From Burkholderiaceae bacterium (lineage in GTDB: Bacteria; Pseudomonadota; Gammaproteobacteria; Burkholderiales; Burkholderiaceae_C), in NCBI GenBank assembly GCA_017999135.1, contig JAGOBT010000166.1:1-7013 (forward strand): a stretch of DNA of 7,013 bases. Direction: 5' to 3'. The notes beneath the pieces were generated by a model. The model worked only from the letters and a program-made list of their open reading frames with translations, was not told the DNA's origin and did no database searches. The position numbers were made by a program, and so were the translations under genes. Below, piece by piece: positions 1 through 6,207 of the stretch (position 1 is the stretch's first letter; the number at the start of each line of letters is the position of its first letter).

Positions 1-484
1 GCTGATCCCCTGGTTCGCCAAGGAGCGCAAGCTCAAGTTCCCGACCAGCAATGCCAGGTCCGAAGAGCTGGCCGACAAGGCGTCGTACAAGCACCCCTGG
101 GCGCGTGGGCAGCGCTGCATCATCCCGGCCCTGGCCTTCTTCGAGCCGAACTGGGAAAGCGGCAGGCACGTGCCCTGGATGTTCCGGCGCACCGACGGGC
201 TGCCCTGGGGACTGGCCGGCCTCTGGAACACCTGGACCGACCAGGAGACCGGTGAACTGGTGGAGAGTTACACCATGCTCACCCTCAACGCCGACCAGCA
301 CCCGCTGATGAACCGCATGCACCGGCCCGACCCGAAGCGGCCACCGACCCAGCAGGACAAGCGGTCGGTGGTGCCGATCGAACCCGAGGATGTCGACCTG
401 TGGCTGCACGGCACCGTCGGGCAGGCACAGGAGTTGATCCGCCTGGTGCCAGCCGAGTGCTTCGACGCGCACGCGGCCGTGTAG
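1..484 (+). CDS. SOS response-associated peptidase (SRAP / YedK-HMCES family), 3' part
   Basis: SRAP proteins bind abasic sites in single-stranded DNA and form a protective covalent crosslink through the N-terminal Cys2. That residue lies before the window. The reading frame enters at base 2 and gives 160 residues to TAG 482-484. In visible numbering, the family landmarks are the NARSEE motif (N17, E21), the active-site Glu region IIPALAFFEPN (E48, equivalent to YedK E105), and a histidine in NRMHRP (H107) that I align with YedK H160. The stretch between H107 and the DKRSVVPI strand is longer than in E. coli YedK, and the usual IHxRMP motif is altered. This looks like a subfamily form rather than decay, since the frame is open and the core residues are present. 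The gene ends 43 bp before a LexA-controlled umuDC-like operon, which fits a DNA-damage role. Family assignment is firm; the exact His assignment is an inference from a by-eye alignment. Confidence 0.9.
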   Translation, partial: LIPWFAKERKLKFPTSNARSEELADKASYKHPWARGQRCIIPALAFFEPNWESGRHVPWMFRRTDGLPWGLAGLWNTWTDQETGELVESYTMLTLNADQHPLMNRMHRPDPKRPPTQQDKRSVVPIEPEDVDLWLHGTVGQAQELIRLVPAECFDAHAAV

Positions 485-515
485 CACTGGCCAAGGCAGG
501 CGCCGAACCGGCCCT

Positions 516-521
516 TATACT
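516..521 (+). promoter_or_regulatory. Probable -10 element of the umuDC-like operon
   Basis: TATACT matches TATAAT at five of six positions and lies at the left edge of the LexA box. The best -35 at 17-bp spacing is weak (AAGGCA, 493-498, three of six). Transcription from this -10 would start at about 527-529, at the ATG of the umuD-like gene (528). This is inference from sequence alone. Confidence 0.45.
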
Positions 522-537
522 GGATGGATGTCCAGTT
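518..537 (+). promoter_or_regulatory. LexA box (SOS operator)
   Basis: TACTGGATGGATGTCCAGTT fits the LexA pattern CTGN-N8-NCAG with perfectly symmetric half-sites: ACTGG at 519-523 and CCAGT at 532-536. The gammaproteobacterial consensus is CTGT-N8-ACAG. The CTGG/CCAG pair seen here is, from memory, the version found in the E. coli ruvAB operator. The box overlaps both the -10 hexamer and the start codon of the umuD-like gene, so bound LexA would block RNA polymerase. The position, directly ahead of a umuDC operon, strongly supports function. Confidence 0.85.
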
Positions 538-974
538 CATCGCGCGATCTGCCCGGCCTGGTGCGCGTGGGCAGAGACCCGGGTACCGGCACCGTAAACA
601 CTCGGGCCAGCGTGGCCATCGGGTTCGGGTCGCCCGCAGGCGACACCGGGGTCACCCGGCTGGACCTGAACGACATCCTGGTCCGCCATCCCCAGGCCAC
701 GTTCCTGATGCGCATTGCCGGAGACGCGATGCGCGAGGTCGGCATCGACACCGGTGATCTGGTGCTGATCGACCGGGCCATCCCGCCGGCACACGGCCAT
801 GTGGTGGTGGCCGTGGTCGACGACGAATTCGTCTGCCGGCAACTGGCCCGGCAAGGCGACGGCCTGCGCCTGACGGCGCCCGGCGCAGGCGCTGCAGACA
901 TCCTGTCGCGCGAAGGCACCGCGTTTCAGGTGTGGGGCGTGGTCACGCAGGTCATCAAGGCCATGCCCGTCTGA
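528..974 (+). CDS. UmuD-like Pol V accessory subunit lacking protease residues
   Basis: A 148-residue homologue of UmuD (E. coli 139). After RecA-stimulated self-cleavage, UmuD' normally joins UmuC to form the translesion polymerase Pol V. The aligned blocks are GFGSPAGD (32-39, UmuD GFPSPAAD), LDLNDIL (45-51), AGDAM (64-68, UmuD SGDSM), [11 protein letters not shown] (72-82), DDEFVCRQL (98-106, UmuD DGEFTVKKL), and the ending [13 protein letters not shown]. By this alignment the cleavage pair Cys24-Gly25 is Ile31-Gly32, the catalytic Ser60 is Ala67 (GCG, 726-728), and the catalytic Lys97 is Arg104 (CGG, 837-839). The protein should therefore be unable to cleave itself, although the frame is intact. 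Residues 1-30 are rich in Ser, Gly and Arg and do not resemble the UmuD N-terminal arm. There is no Shine-Dalgarno sequence before ATG 528, which lies inside the LexA box; translation may be leaderless or start later (GTG 561, 567 or 612). umuC follows after 23 bp. I leave the symbol blank because the autoprotease function appears lost. Confidence 0.9.
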   Translation: MSSSSRDLPGLVRVGRDPGTGTVNTRASVAIGFGSPAGDTGVTRLDLNDILVRHPQATFLMRIAGDAMREVGIDTGDLVLIDRAIPPAHGHVVVAVVDDEFVCRQLARQGDGLRLTAPGAGAADILSREGTAFQVWGVVTQVIKAMPV

Positions 975-997
975 CCGGGACGGACGGGGAGCGCGCC

Positions 998-2311
998 ATG
1001 TTTGCGCTGGTGGACGTGAACAACATGTACGTCAGCTGCGAGCGCGTCTTCCGGCCGTCGCTGATCGGCAAGCCGGTGGTGGTGCTGTCGAACAACGACG
1101 GCGCCTGCATCGCCCGCAGCAACGAGGCCAAGGACCTGGGCGTGCAGATGGCGCAGCCCTGGTTCGAGGTGCGCCACCTCGAGCGGGACGCCGGCCTGCT
1201 GGCGCTGTCGGCCAACTTCGAGCTGTATGGCGACATGTCGACCCGCATGATGACGCTGGTGGCGCAGCACGCGCCGCGCCAGGAGGTCTACAGCATCGAC
1301 GAATGCTTCCTGGACTTTGCCGGCGTGCCGGGCGATCTGGTGGCCACCGGCCGGCAGCTGCGCGCCCAGGTGCTGCAGTGGACGGGCCTGCCCACCAGCG
1401 TCGGCTTCGGCCCGACCAAGACCCTGGCCAAGCTGGCCAACCACGTGGCCAAGATGGCCGACCGCAGGCCCGGGCGCTACGACGCACGCCATGCCCAGGT
1501 GTGCCACCTCGGCGCGGCCGACCGTGCCGCGCGCGATGCGGTGTTCGCGGCCAGCGAAGTCGGTGATGTCTGGGGCATCGGGCGGCGGATGTCGGCGCGC
1601 CTGAACGCCGGCGGCATCCACACGGTGCAGGACCTGCTGCGCGCCGACATCGTCACGCTGCGCGCCCAGTTCAGCGTGGTGCTGGAGAAGACCGTGCTCG
1701 AACTGCGCGGCACGCCCTGCCTGGACGTGGACCATGCACCCGCGGCGCAGCAGCAGATGATGTGCTCCCGCTCGTTCGGCGCGCCGGTCACCACGCTGGC
1801 TGAGATGGTCGAGGTGGTGAGCCAGTTCGCCACCCGCGTGACCGAGAAGGCGCGGCAGCAGCAGGCCGCGGCGGGCGCCGTGCATGTGTTCATCACCACC
1901 AGCCCGCATCGCCGCCACGACAGGCAGCACAGCCAGAGCCTGACGCTGCCGCTGGTGCGCGCCAGCGCCGACACGCGGGTGATCGTGGCGATGGCCGTGC
2001 GTGCGGTGCAGCAGATGGTGCGGCCGGGCTTCCACTACGCCAAGGCGGGCGTGATGCTGCTCGACTTGCGGCCGCAAGGGCAGCAGCAGGCCGAGCTCGA
2101 TCTGTTCGGCACGGCCGAAGCGGTGCCCGGCGCCGGCCCGTCACGCCTGATGGCGGCCATGGACACGCTGAACCAACGGTTCGGTCGCGGCGCCGTGACA
2201 GTGGCCAGCGCCCAGCACCAGGCGCGCCACGGCCAGCATGCGGGCAGGCAGCAGCGCCGGTCGCCGCGCAGCACCACCCGGCTGGCCGAGATCGTCACCG
2301 CCCGGGCCTGA
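998..2311 (+). CDS. umuC: DNA polymerase V catalytic subunit UmuC (Y-family)
   Basis: A Y-family translesion DNA polymerase of 437 residues (E. coli UmuC 422), colinear with UmuC to the end. It opens with [15 protein letters not shown], which supplies the metal ligand Asp6 and steric-gate Tyr11. [15 protein letters not shown] spans 31-45. The catalytic YSIDE motif gives Asp101 and Glu102. [13 protein letters not shown] (140-152) and the helix-hairpin-helix segment [12 protein letters not shown] (191-202) follow. CSRSFG (256-261) begins the little-finger domain. QAELDLF (364-370) is a good beta-clamp binding motif. ATG 998 is chosen over the upstream in-frame ATG 932 because it matches the UmuC N-terminus, is preceded by GGGGAG (986-991) at six-base spacing, and does not overlap the umuD-like gene. 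It is the second gene of the LexA-controlled operon and ends ahead of a strong terminator. All catalytic residues are kept, unlike its partner. The extra Gln/Arg/His-rich stretch near 406-421 is the only unremarkable divergence. Confidence 0.96.
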   Translation: MFALVDVNNMYVSCERVFRPSLIGKPVVVLSNNDGACIARSNEAKDLGVQMAQPWFEVRHLERDAGLLALSANFELYGDMSTRMMTLVAQHAPRQEVYSIDECFLDFAGVPGDLVATGRQLRAQVLQWTGLPTSVGFGPTKTLAKLANHVAKMADRRPGRYDARHAQVCHLGAADRAARDAVFAASEVGDVWGIGRRMSARLNAGGIHTVQDLLRADIVTLRAQFSVVLEKTVLELRGTPCLDVDHAPAAQQQMMCSRSFGAPVTTLAEMVEVVSQFATRVTEKARQQQAAAGAVHVFITTSPHRRHDRQHSQSLTLPLVRASADTRVIVAMAVRAVQQMVRPGFHYAKAGVMLLDLRPQGQQQAELDLFGTAEAVPGAGPSRLMAAMDTLNQRFGRGAVTVASAQHQARHGQHAGRQQRRSPRSTTRLAEIVTARA

Positions 2312-2407
2312 CAGGGTGGATGGCGCCGCGATGCGTGCGCTGGCATGTGCCGCCCAGCGATCGACCGAGCGGTGGCTTGCGCGCAGGAACGAGCGCCAGA
2401 AACAGAA

Positions 2408-2438
2408 AAACCCCAAGCGAATCAATCGCTTGGGGTTT
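2408..2438. terminator. Intrinsic terminator, probably bidirectional, between umuC and tRNA-Asp
   Basis: AAACCCCAAGCGA (2408-2420) pairs perfectly over 13 bp with TCGCTTGGGGTTT (2426-2438) around the five-base loop ATCAA. Read on the minus strand, the stem is followed by TTTTTCTG, a clear U-tract for ending tRNA-Asp transcription seven bases past the CCA. Read on the plus strand, the tail is TTTCATGTTT, weaker but usable for ending the umuDC operon. Confidence 0.88.
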
Positions 2439-2444
2439 CATGTT

Positions 2445-2521
2445 TGGCGGAGTGGACGGGACTCGAACCCGCGACCCCCGGCGTGACAGGCCGGTATTCT
2501 AACCAACTGAACTACCACTCC
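2445..2521 (-). tRNA. tRNA-Asp (anticodon GTC)
   Basis: The minus strand reads as a 77-base tRNA with encoded CCA (2445-2447). The acceptor stem GGAGTGG pairs with CCACTCC, followed by discriminator G. The D-arm contains AGTTCAGTTGGTTAGAA. The anticodon stem-loop is CCGGCCTGTCACGCCGG with anticodon GTC (2485-2487). The T-arm is GCGGGTTCGAGTCCCGT. It closely resembles E. coli tRNA-Asp. It reads GAC and GAU codons. A promoter lies about 20 bases upstream and a terminator directly downstream, so it is a single-gene transcript. Confidence 0.98.
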
Positions 2522-2538
2522 CTGGCAGTGAAGCTAGC

Positions 2539-2568
2539 ACTATAGCACAAGATTTTCGGCGCTTGCAA
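2539..2568 (-). promoter_or_regulatory. Promoter of tRNA-Asp
   Basis: On the minus strand, -35 TTGCAA (2563-2568, four of six matches) and -10 TATAGT (2539-2544, five of six) are separated by 18 bp. A TG dinucleotide one base before the -10 makes it an extended -10. Transcription would start near 2532, leaving a leader of about 11 bases before the mature tRNA 5' end at 2521. The 2522-2707 gap is otherwise GC-rich, and the A/T cluster here stands out. Confidence 0.65.
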
Positions 2569-2612
2569 GCACCCTGTCGTGCGCCGCTGCCGGCCGTGCC
2601 GGGCCGCCGCAG

Positions 2613-2632
2613 GTCTTGATGTCTGACAAGAC
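2613..2632. repeat. Small inverted repeat upstream of the universal stress protein gene
   Basis: GTCTTG (2613-2618) and CAAGAC (2627-2632) are perfect inverted copies around eight bases. The centre also reads TTGAT-N4-GACAA, a partial match to the FNR-type box TTGAT-N4-ATCAA with an imperfect right half. It could be a regulator site or chance. The rest of the 2522-2707 gap shows only the tRNA promoter and the ribosome binding site AGGAGA (2696-2701). Confidence 0.3.
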
Positions 2633-2707
2633 GGGCGCGGCAGCTTGGCGCACACTGCGCGTGAGGCCCACCGGTGCGGTGCGGCTGCAGCGACCAGGAG
2701 ACCCACC

Positions 2708-3142
2708 ATGTACAAGCGCATTCTTGTTCCCACCGATGGCTCGGAGATCACCGCCAAGGCTGTCGACACCGCCGTGGCGCTGGCCAAGTTGTCTGGCGCC
2801 ACCCTCACCACGCTGTGCGTGAAGGAGCCCTTCCCCTACAGCGCCATCTCCGAGATGCAGCCCGTGCCGCCGCAGGAGTTCTACGACGCGCAAGAGCGCA
2901 TCGCTGCCGAGCGGGTGAAGGCGGTGATGGCCGCGGCCGCAGCCGCCGGCGTGGACTGCAGCGGCTCCACCGTCGAAGCCTTGCACCCCTGGGAAGCCAT
3001 CCTCGACCTGGCCAAGCAGCAGAGTTGCGACCTGATCGTGATGGCCTCGCACGGGCGCCGTGGCATGGCCGCGCTGCTGATCGGCAGCGAGACCAGCCGG
3101 GTGCTGACCCACAGCCCGTTGCCGGTGCTGGTGGTCAAGTGA
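2708..3142 (+). CDS. Universal stress protein, UspA family, single domain
   Basis: A 144-residue single-domain Usp, the usual family length (140-150). These cytoplasmic alpha/beta proteins help cells survive starvation, oxidative or respiratory stress. The first strand and loop, YKRILVPTDGSE (2-13), includes Asp10, the usual nucleotide-contacting residue. The C-terminal loop ASHG (113-116), nine residues, then GS (126-127) follows the G-x2-G-x9-G(S/T) ATP-binding pattern with Ala in place of the first Gly, so ATP binding is plausible. The protein ends in the typical PLPVLVVK. ATG 2708 is set by AGGAGA (2696-2701) at six-base spacing and by the standard family N-terminus; upstream in-frame ATG 2645 adds unrelated sequence. 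It appears to be a single-gene unit, convergent with the dienelactone hydrolase 18 bp away. Its specific stress signal cannot be read from sequence. Confidence 0.95.
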   Translation: MYKRILVPTDGSEITAKAVDTAVALAKLSGATLTTLCVKEPFPYSAISEMQPVPPQEFYDAQERIAAERVKAVMAAAAAAGVDCSGSTVEALHPWEAILDLAKQQSCDLIVMASHGRRGMAALLIGSETSRVLTHSPLPVLVVK

Positions 3143-3150
3143 GGCGCCGC

Positions 3151-3173
3151 CTGGGGCGTGTCAGACGCCCTGG
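3151..3173. terminator. Weak hairpin at the convergent usp / dienelactone hydrolase ends
   Basis: GGGCGT (3154-3159) pairs with ACGCCC (3165-3170) around loop GTCAG. Two wobble pairs and one C-G pair extend the stem outward to 3151 and 3173. There is no T-tract on either strand, and the hairpin includes the last codons of the minus-strand gene. It may help end both transcripts, but the evidence is thin. Confidence 0.25.
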
Positions 3174-4033
3174 GCCTTGAACCAGGCCAGGCAGCGCTTC
3201 CAGCCGTCGTCGGCGGCGTCCTTGCGGTAGCTGGGGCGGTAGTCGGCATGGAAGGCATGCGGCGCGTCGGGGTAGACGACGAACTCCGACTTCTTCGCTG
3301 CAGGCGAGCCAGCGGCCAGCGCGGCCTTCATCTTCTCGACCGTGTCCAGCGGAATGCCGGTGTCCTGGCCGCCGTACAGGCCCAGCACCGGAGCATGCAG
3401 CTTGCCGGCCAGGTCGACCGGGTGGGCAGGCGTCAGCGCCGACGGCGCACCGACCAGGCGGCCGTACCAGGCCACGCCGGCCTTCACCGCAGGGTTGTGG
3501 GCGGCATACAGCCAGGTGATGCGCCCGCCCCAGCAGAAACCGGTCACGGCGGTGCGGCCGGTGTCCGCGCCCTGGCCCTTGGCCCAGGCCACGCAGGCGT
3601 CCAGGTCGGCCATCACCTGGCCGTCGGGCACCTTGCTGATCACCTCGGCGATCAGCTTGGCGATCTCGCCGTAGCTGCCGGCATCACCCTGGCGCACGAA
3701 CATCTCGGGCGCAATGGCGAAGTAGCCCGCCTTGGCGAAGCGGCGCGCCACGTCGGCAATGTGCTCGTGCACGCCGAAGATCTCGCTGACCACCAGCACC
3801 ACCGGCGCGTTGGCCACATTGGCCGGCGCCGCGCGGTAGGCCGGCAGCTTGAAGTCGCCCACCGGGATCGTCACTTCGCCAGCGACCAGGCCGGTGGTGT
3901 CGGTCTTGATCACGGTCTGCGCCATCACCGGCAGCACGGCAGCGGCAAAGCCGGTGCCCACCGAGGTGCGTACGAAGTCGCGCCGGCTGAAGTCGCGGCT
4001 GGGGGTCAGGCTGTCGAGCTCTTCTTGCAACAT
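3161..4033 (-). CDS. Tat-exported dienelactone hydrolase family protein
   Basis: A 290-residue alpha/beta hydrolase of the dienelactone hydrolase family. The founding enzyme opens dienelactone to maleylacetate in chloroaromatic breakdown; many relatives have other or unknown ester substrates. The N-terminus carries a twin-arginine signal, SRRDFVR (16-22), followed by a hydrophobic stretch to about residue 38 (VLPVMA), so the folded protein is probably exported to the periplasm. The family residues are Glu84 (SEIFG), nucleophile Cys167 in GFCWGG (165-170), Asp224 in GGQDTG and His259 in PHAFH, a complete Cys-Asp-His triad. ATG 4033 is chosen because AGGAGA (4041-4046) lies seven bases upstream and because it gives a short Tat n-region; an upstream in-frame extension would bury the signal. 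Its start faces ppx across 109 bp with no promoter I can call. There is no pathway gene nearby, so the substrate is unknown. Confidence 0.93.
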   Translation of the reverse strand: MLQEELDSLTPSRDFSRRDFVRTSVGTGFAAAVLPVMAQTVIKTDTTGLVAGEVTIPVGDFKLPAYRAAPANVANAPVVLVVSEIFGVHEHIADVARRFAKAGYFAIAPEMFVRQGDAGSYGEIAKLIAEVISKVPDGQVMADLDACVAWAKGQGADTGRTAVTGFCWGGRITWLYAAHNPAVKAGVAWYGRLVGAPSALTPAHPVDLAGKLHAPVLGLYGGQDTGIPLDTVEKMKAALAAGSPAAKKSEFVVYPDAPHAFHADYRPSYRKDAADDGWKRCLAWFKAQGV

Positions 4034-4142
4034 GCGGGGGTCTCCTGGGATGAGGGTGGGTGCCATGGGCGCTGGCATTCTGGCTGCAGCGCCGCCGCGC
4101 ATGCGGGGTACGGCTGCAAACCCCGTTAGCATCCCGGCCATC

Positions 4143-5675
4143 ATGTCCCAGCGCCTCCCCAGCGGCACCCCCAGCGCTGCCGCCCCCCTGGCAGCCATCG
4201 ACATCGGCTCCAACAGTTTCCGGCTGGAACTGGCCCACCTGCAGCAGGGCCGCTACCGGCGCATCGCCTACCTGAAGGAAACCGTGCGCCTGGGCGGCGG
4301 GCTCGACGCCAACGGCTACCTGACCGAGGCCGCTGCCCAGCGCGGGCTGGACTGCCTGCGCCAGTTTGCCGCGCGGCTGCAGGGGTTCGAGGCGTCGCAG
4401 GTGCGCGCCGTGGCCACGCAGACGCTGCGCGAGGCACGCAACCGCGACGCCTTCCTGGTGCGTGCCGAAGCCGCGCTGGGGCATCCGGTGGAAGTGATCT
4501 CGGGCCGCGAGGAGGCCCGCCTGATCTACGCCGGCGTGTCGTTCCTGCAGCCCGGGCCGGCCGAGCGGCTGGTGGTCGACATCGGCGGGCGCAGCACCGA
4601 GATGATCCTGGGCCAGGGCCGTCAGGCGCGGGTGGTCGAATCGTTCAAGGTGGGCAGCGTCAGCCTGTCGATGCGCTGGTTTCCCGATGGCCAGTTCACC
4701 GAGCAGCGCTTCCGCGACGCCCAGGTGGCCGCCGGCGCCGAGCTGGAAGAGGCGCTGACGCTGTTCGCGCCGCACCTGTGGCAGGAGGCGCTGGGCTCGT
4801 CAGGCACGGCCGGTGCGGTGTCGCAGATCCTGCAGGCCGCCGGCCTGACCGACGGCACCATCACGCCCGAAGGCCTGCGCTGGTGCATCGGCCAGTGCCT
4901 GGCCGCCGGCAGCGCAGAGCGTCTGTCGCTGCCGTCGCTGCGCGACGACCGCAAGGCCATCATCGGCGGCGGCCTGGCCCTGCTGTACACGCTGGCCACG
5001 CACTTCGGCATCACCGCGCTGAAGCCGGCCAAGGGCGCCCTGCGCCAGGGCGTGGTGATCGATCTGCATGAACGCCATGCAGCGCGCCGCCAGGCCCACG
5101 GCGGTGATGTGCGTGACCAGTCGGTGGCCGCGCTGCAGGCGCGCTTCGGTGTCGACACCGACCAGGCCGCCCGCGTGCGCAGCGTGGCGCTGGCGCTGCT
5201 GCGCGGCGCCCTGCCCGCGCTGGCCGACGGTGACGACGGCGAGGCCCTGCGTGAGCTGGGCTGGGCCTGTGATCTGCACGAGATCGGCCTGATGGTGTCG
5301 CACCACGACCACCACCGCCACAGCGCCTACCTGCTGGGCCATGTGGACGCGCCGGGCTTCTCGCAGAGCCAGCAGCGCCGCATGGCCGACCTGGTGCTGG
5401 GCCAGCGTGGCGGGCTGCGCAAGATCGAGGCCCAGCTGTGCAGCGAACGCTTCGCCTGGCAGGTGCTGGCGCTGCGGCTGGCCGTCATCAAGTGCCATGC
5501 GCGCGGCCTGGTCGACACCAAGGCGCTGCGGCTGCGGCACGACGGCAAGCTGGCACGGCTGGCGTTCCGCAGCATCTGGGCCGACCGCCATCCGCGCACC
5601 ATGCACCTGCTGCGCGAGGAAACCGAGGCCTGGGCCCGGCAGGAACTGCCGCGCCTGGTGCTCGACGCCAGCTGA
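4143..5675 (+). CDS. ppx: Exopolyphosphatase / Ppx-GppA phosphatase family
   Basis: A 510-residue member of the Ppx/GppA family (E. coli Ppx 513), which removes terminal phosphates from polyphosphate or hydrolyses pppGpp. The actin-like ATPase fold shows phosphate-1 loop [14 protein letters not shown] (17-30), the GREEARLIY segment with the catalytic Glu (123/124), and phosphate-2 loop [14 protein letters not shown] (144-157). A second-half motif [13 protein letters not shown] follows (273-285). The C-terminal HD-like domain includes [22 protein letters not shown] (377-398, His-rich). In the phosphate-2 loop the usual DIGGGSTE has Arg150 in place of the third Gly. Full length and proximity to ppk favour Ppx over GppA, but the two cannot be separated by eye. 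ATG 4143 fits family length; in-frame ATGs at 4050, 4065 and 4101 are alternatives, and none has a strong Shine-Dalgarno sequence. It converges on sixA with a 23-bp gap. Confidence 0.92.
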   Translation: MSQRLPSGTPSAAAPLAAIDIGSNSFRLELAHLQQGRYRRIAYLKETVRLGGGLDANGYLTEAAAQRGLDCLRQFAARLQGFEASQVRAVATQTLREARNRDAFLVRAEAALGHPVEVISGREEARLIYAGVSFLQPGPAERLVVDIGGRSTEMILGQGRQARVVESFKVGSVSLSMRWFPDGQFTEQRFRDAQVAAGAELEEALTLFAPHLWQEALGSSGTAGAVSQILQAAGLTDGTITPEGLRWCIGQCLAAGSAERLSLPSLRDDRKAIIGGGLALLYTLATHFGITALKPAKGALRQGVVIDLHERHAARRQAHGGDVRDQSVAALQARFGVDTDQAARVRSVALALLRGALPALADGDDGEALRELGWACDLHEIGLMVSHHDHHRHSAYLLGHVDAPGFSQSQQRRMADLVLGQRGGLRKIEAQLCSERFAWQVLALRLAVIKCHARGLVDTKALRLRHDGKLARLAFRSIWADRHPRTMHLLREETEAWARQELPRLVLDAS

Positions 5676-5698
5676 ACCGCCGCCGCGCGGCCGCGGGG

Positions 5699-6187
5699 TT
5701 ACAGCTTGTCGGGCGTGCGCACCGACACCAGCACCACGTCGGACACGCCGTCGCGCAGGCGGTGGCGCAGCCACCACACGGCGGCTTTGCGCACGGCCCA
5801 CGGCGGGCCGTCCAGCGTGGCCGGGCCACCCATCAGGTAAGCCGCCAGCTGGCCCAGCGTGGGCTGGTGGCCGACCAGCAGCACCGGCTCGCGGCTGTCG
5901 GGCCAGCGGGCGGCGGCCAGGGCCTGCGTGTGGGTGGCCCCGGGCGCCAGCCCGTCGACGATGCGCAGCTTGCGGCCCAGGGCTTCGGCCGTCTGGCGGG
6001 TGCGCAGCGCCGGGCTGACCAGCACCTTGGTGGTCTCGGGCAGAAAGCGGTTCAGCCACTCGGCCATGCGCTGGGCCTGCTTGTCGCCGCGCGGCGTGAG
6101 CGGGCGCGCCAGGTCGGTCGCAGCGTCGAACGGCGCATCTTCAGGCAGGTCACGCGCCTCGGCATGGCGCCACAGGATCAGTTCCAT
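5699..6187 (-). CDS. sixA: Phosphohistidine phosphatase SixA (histidine phosphatase superfamily)
   Basis: A 162-residue protein, almost the length of E. coli SixA (161). It is a cytoplasmic histidine phosphatase. SixA takes phosphate from phosphohistidine; in E. coli it has been linked to ArcB and, more recently, to the nitrogen PTS carrier NPr. The RHA motif near the N-terminus (Arg7, His8 in LILWRHAEA) gives the nucleophile His. PLTPRG (29-34), SPALRTRQTA (58-67, Arg62/Arg64) and LLVGHQPTLG (103-112, second catalytic His107) follow the family order. ATG 6187 gives the family N-terminus; the only ribosome-binding hint is AAAGG about eight to ten bases upstream. It starts 20 bp after the ppk stop on the same strand, so ppk-sixA is probably one operon with polyphosphate kinase first. 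No GpmA-like insert is present, so phosphoglycerate mutase is unlikely. Confidence 0.92.
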   Translation of the reverse strand: MELILWRHAEARDLPEDAPFDAATDLARPLTPRGDKQAQRMAEWLNRFLPETTKVLVSPALRTRQTAEALGRKLRIVDGLAPGATHTQALAAARWPDSREPVLLVGHQPTLGQLAAYLMGGPATLDGPPWAVRKAAVWWLRHRLRDGVSDVVLVSVRTPDKL

Positions 6188-6207
6188 CGGCGGGCCTTTG
6201 TGCCAGG

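Noticed and set aside
932..997. Upstream in-frame extension of umuC (ATG 932)
   Set aside because: It overlaps the umuD-like gene and adds residues absent from UmuC; ATG 998 has a Shine-Dalgarno sequence and the exact family N-terminus.
926..2077. Long open frame on the minus strand opposite umuC
   Set aside because: It is His/Gln/Arg/Ala-rich low-complexity sequence typical of antisense frames in GC-rich DNA, shows no motif, and lies opposite a clear UmuC.
2445..2521. tRNA-Asp as an attachment site, with umuDC and SRAP as an integrated element
   Set aside because: I found no second copy of the tRNA 3' end, no integrase and no change in base composition in the window; distant boundaries cannot be excluded.
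3158..4129. Long open frame on the plus strand opposite the dienelactone hydrolase
   Set aside because: Antisense shadow: no family motif and biased composition, whereas the minus strand has a Tat signal, a catalytic triad and a ribosome binding site.
4034..4142. Divergent promoters between the dienelactone hydrolase and ppx
   Set aside because: TAGCAT (4127-4132) and a minus-strand CAGAAT look -10-like, but neither has a fitting -35 element; not strong enough to call.
3684..4775. Long open frame on the minus strand spanning the hydrolase start and the ppx 5' half
   Set aside because: Out of frame with the hydrolase and antisense to ppx; no motif.
5683..5696. GC-rich hairpin CCGCG-CGGC-CGCGG between ppx and sixA as a terminator
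   Set aside because: Only a 5-bp stem with no T-tract on either strand; short GC palindromes are expected by chance in this composition.
4800..6059. Long open frame on the minus strand opposite ppx and running into the sixA region
   Set aside because: Wrong frame for sixA, compositionally biased, no recognisable domain; ppx on the other strand is certain.
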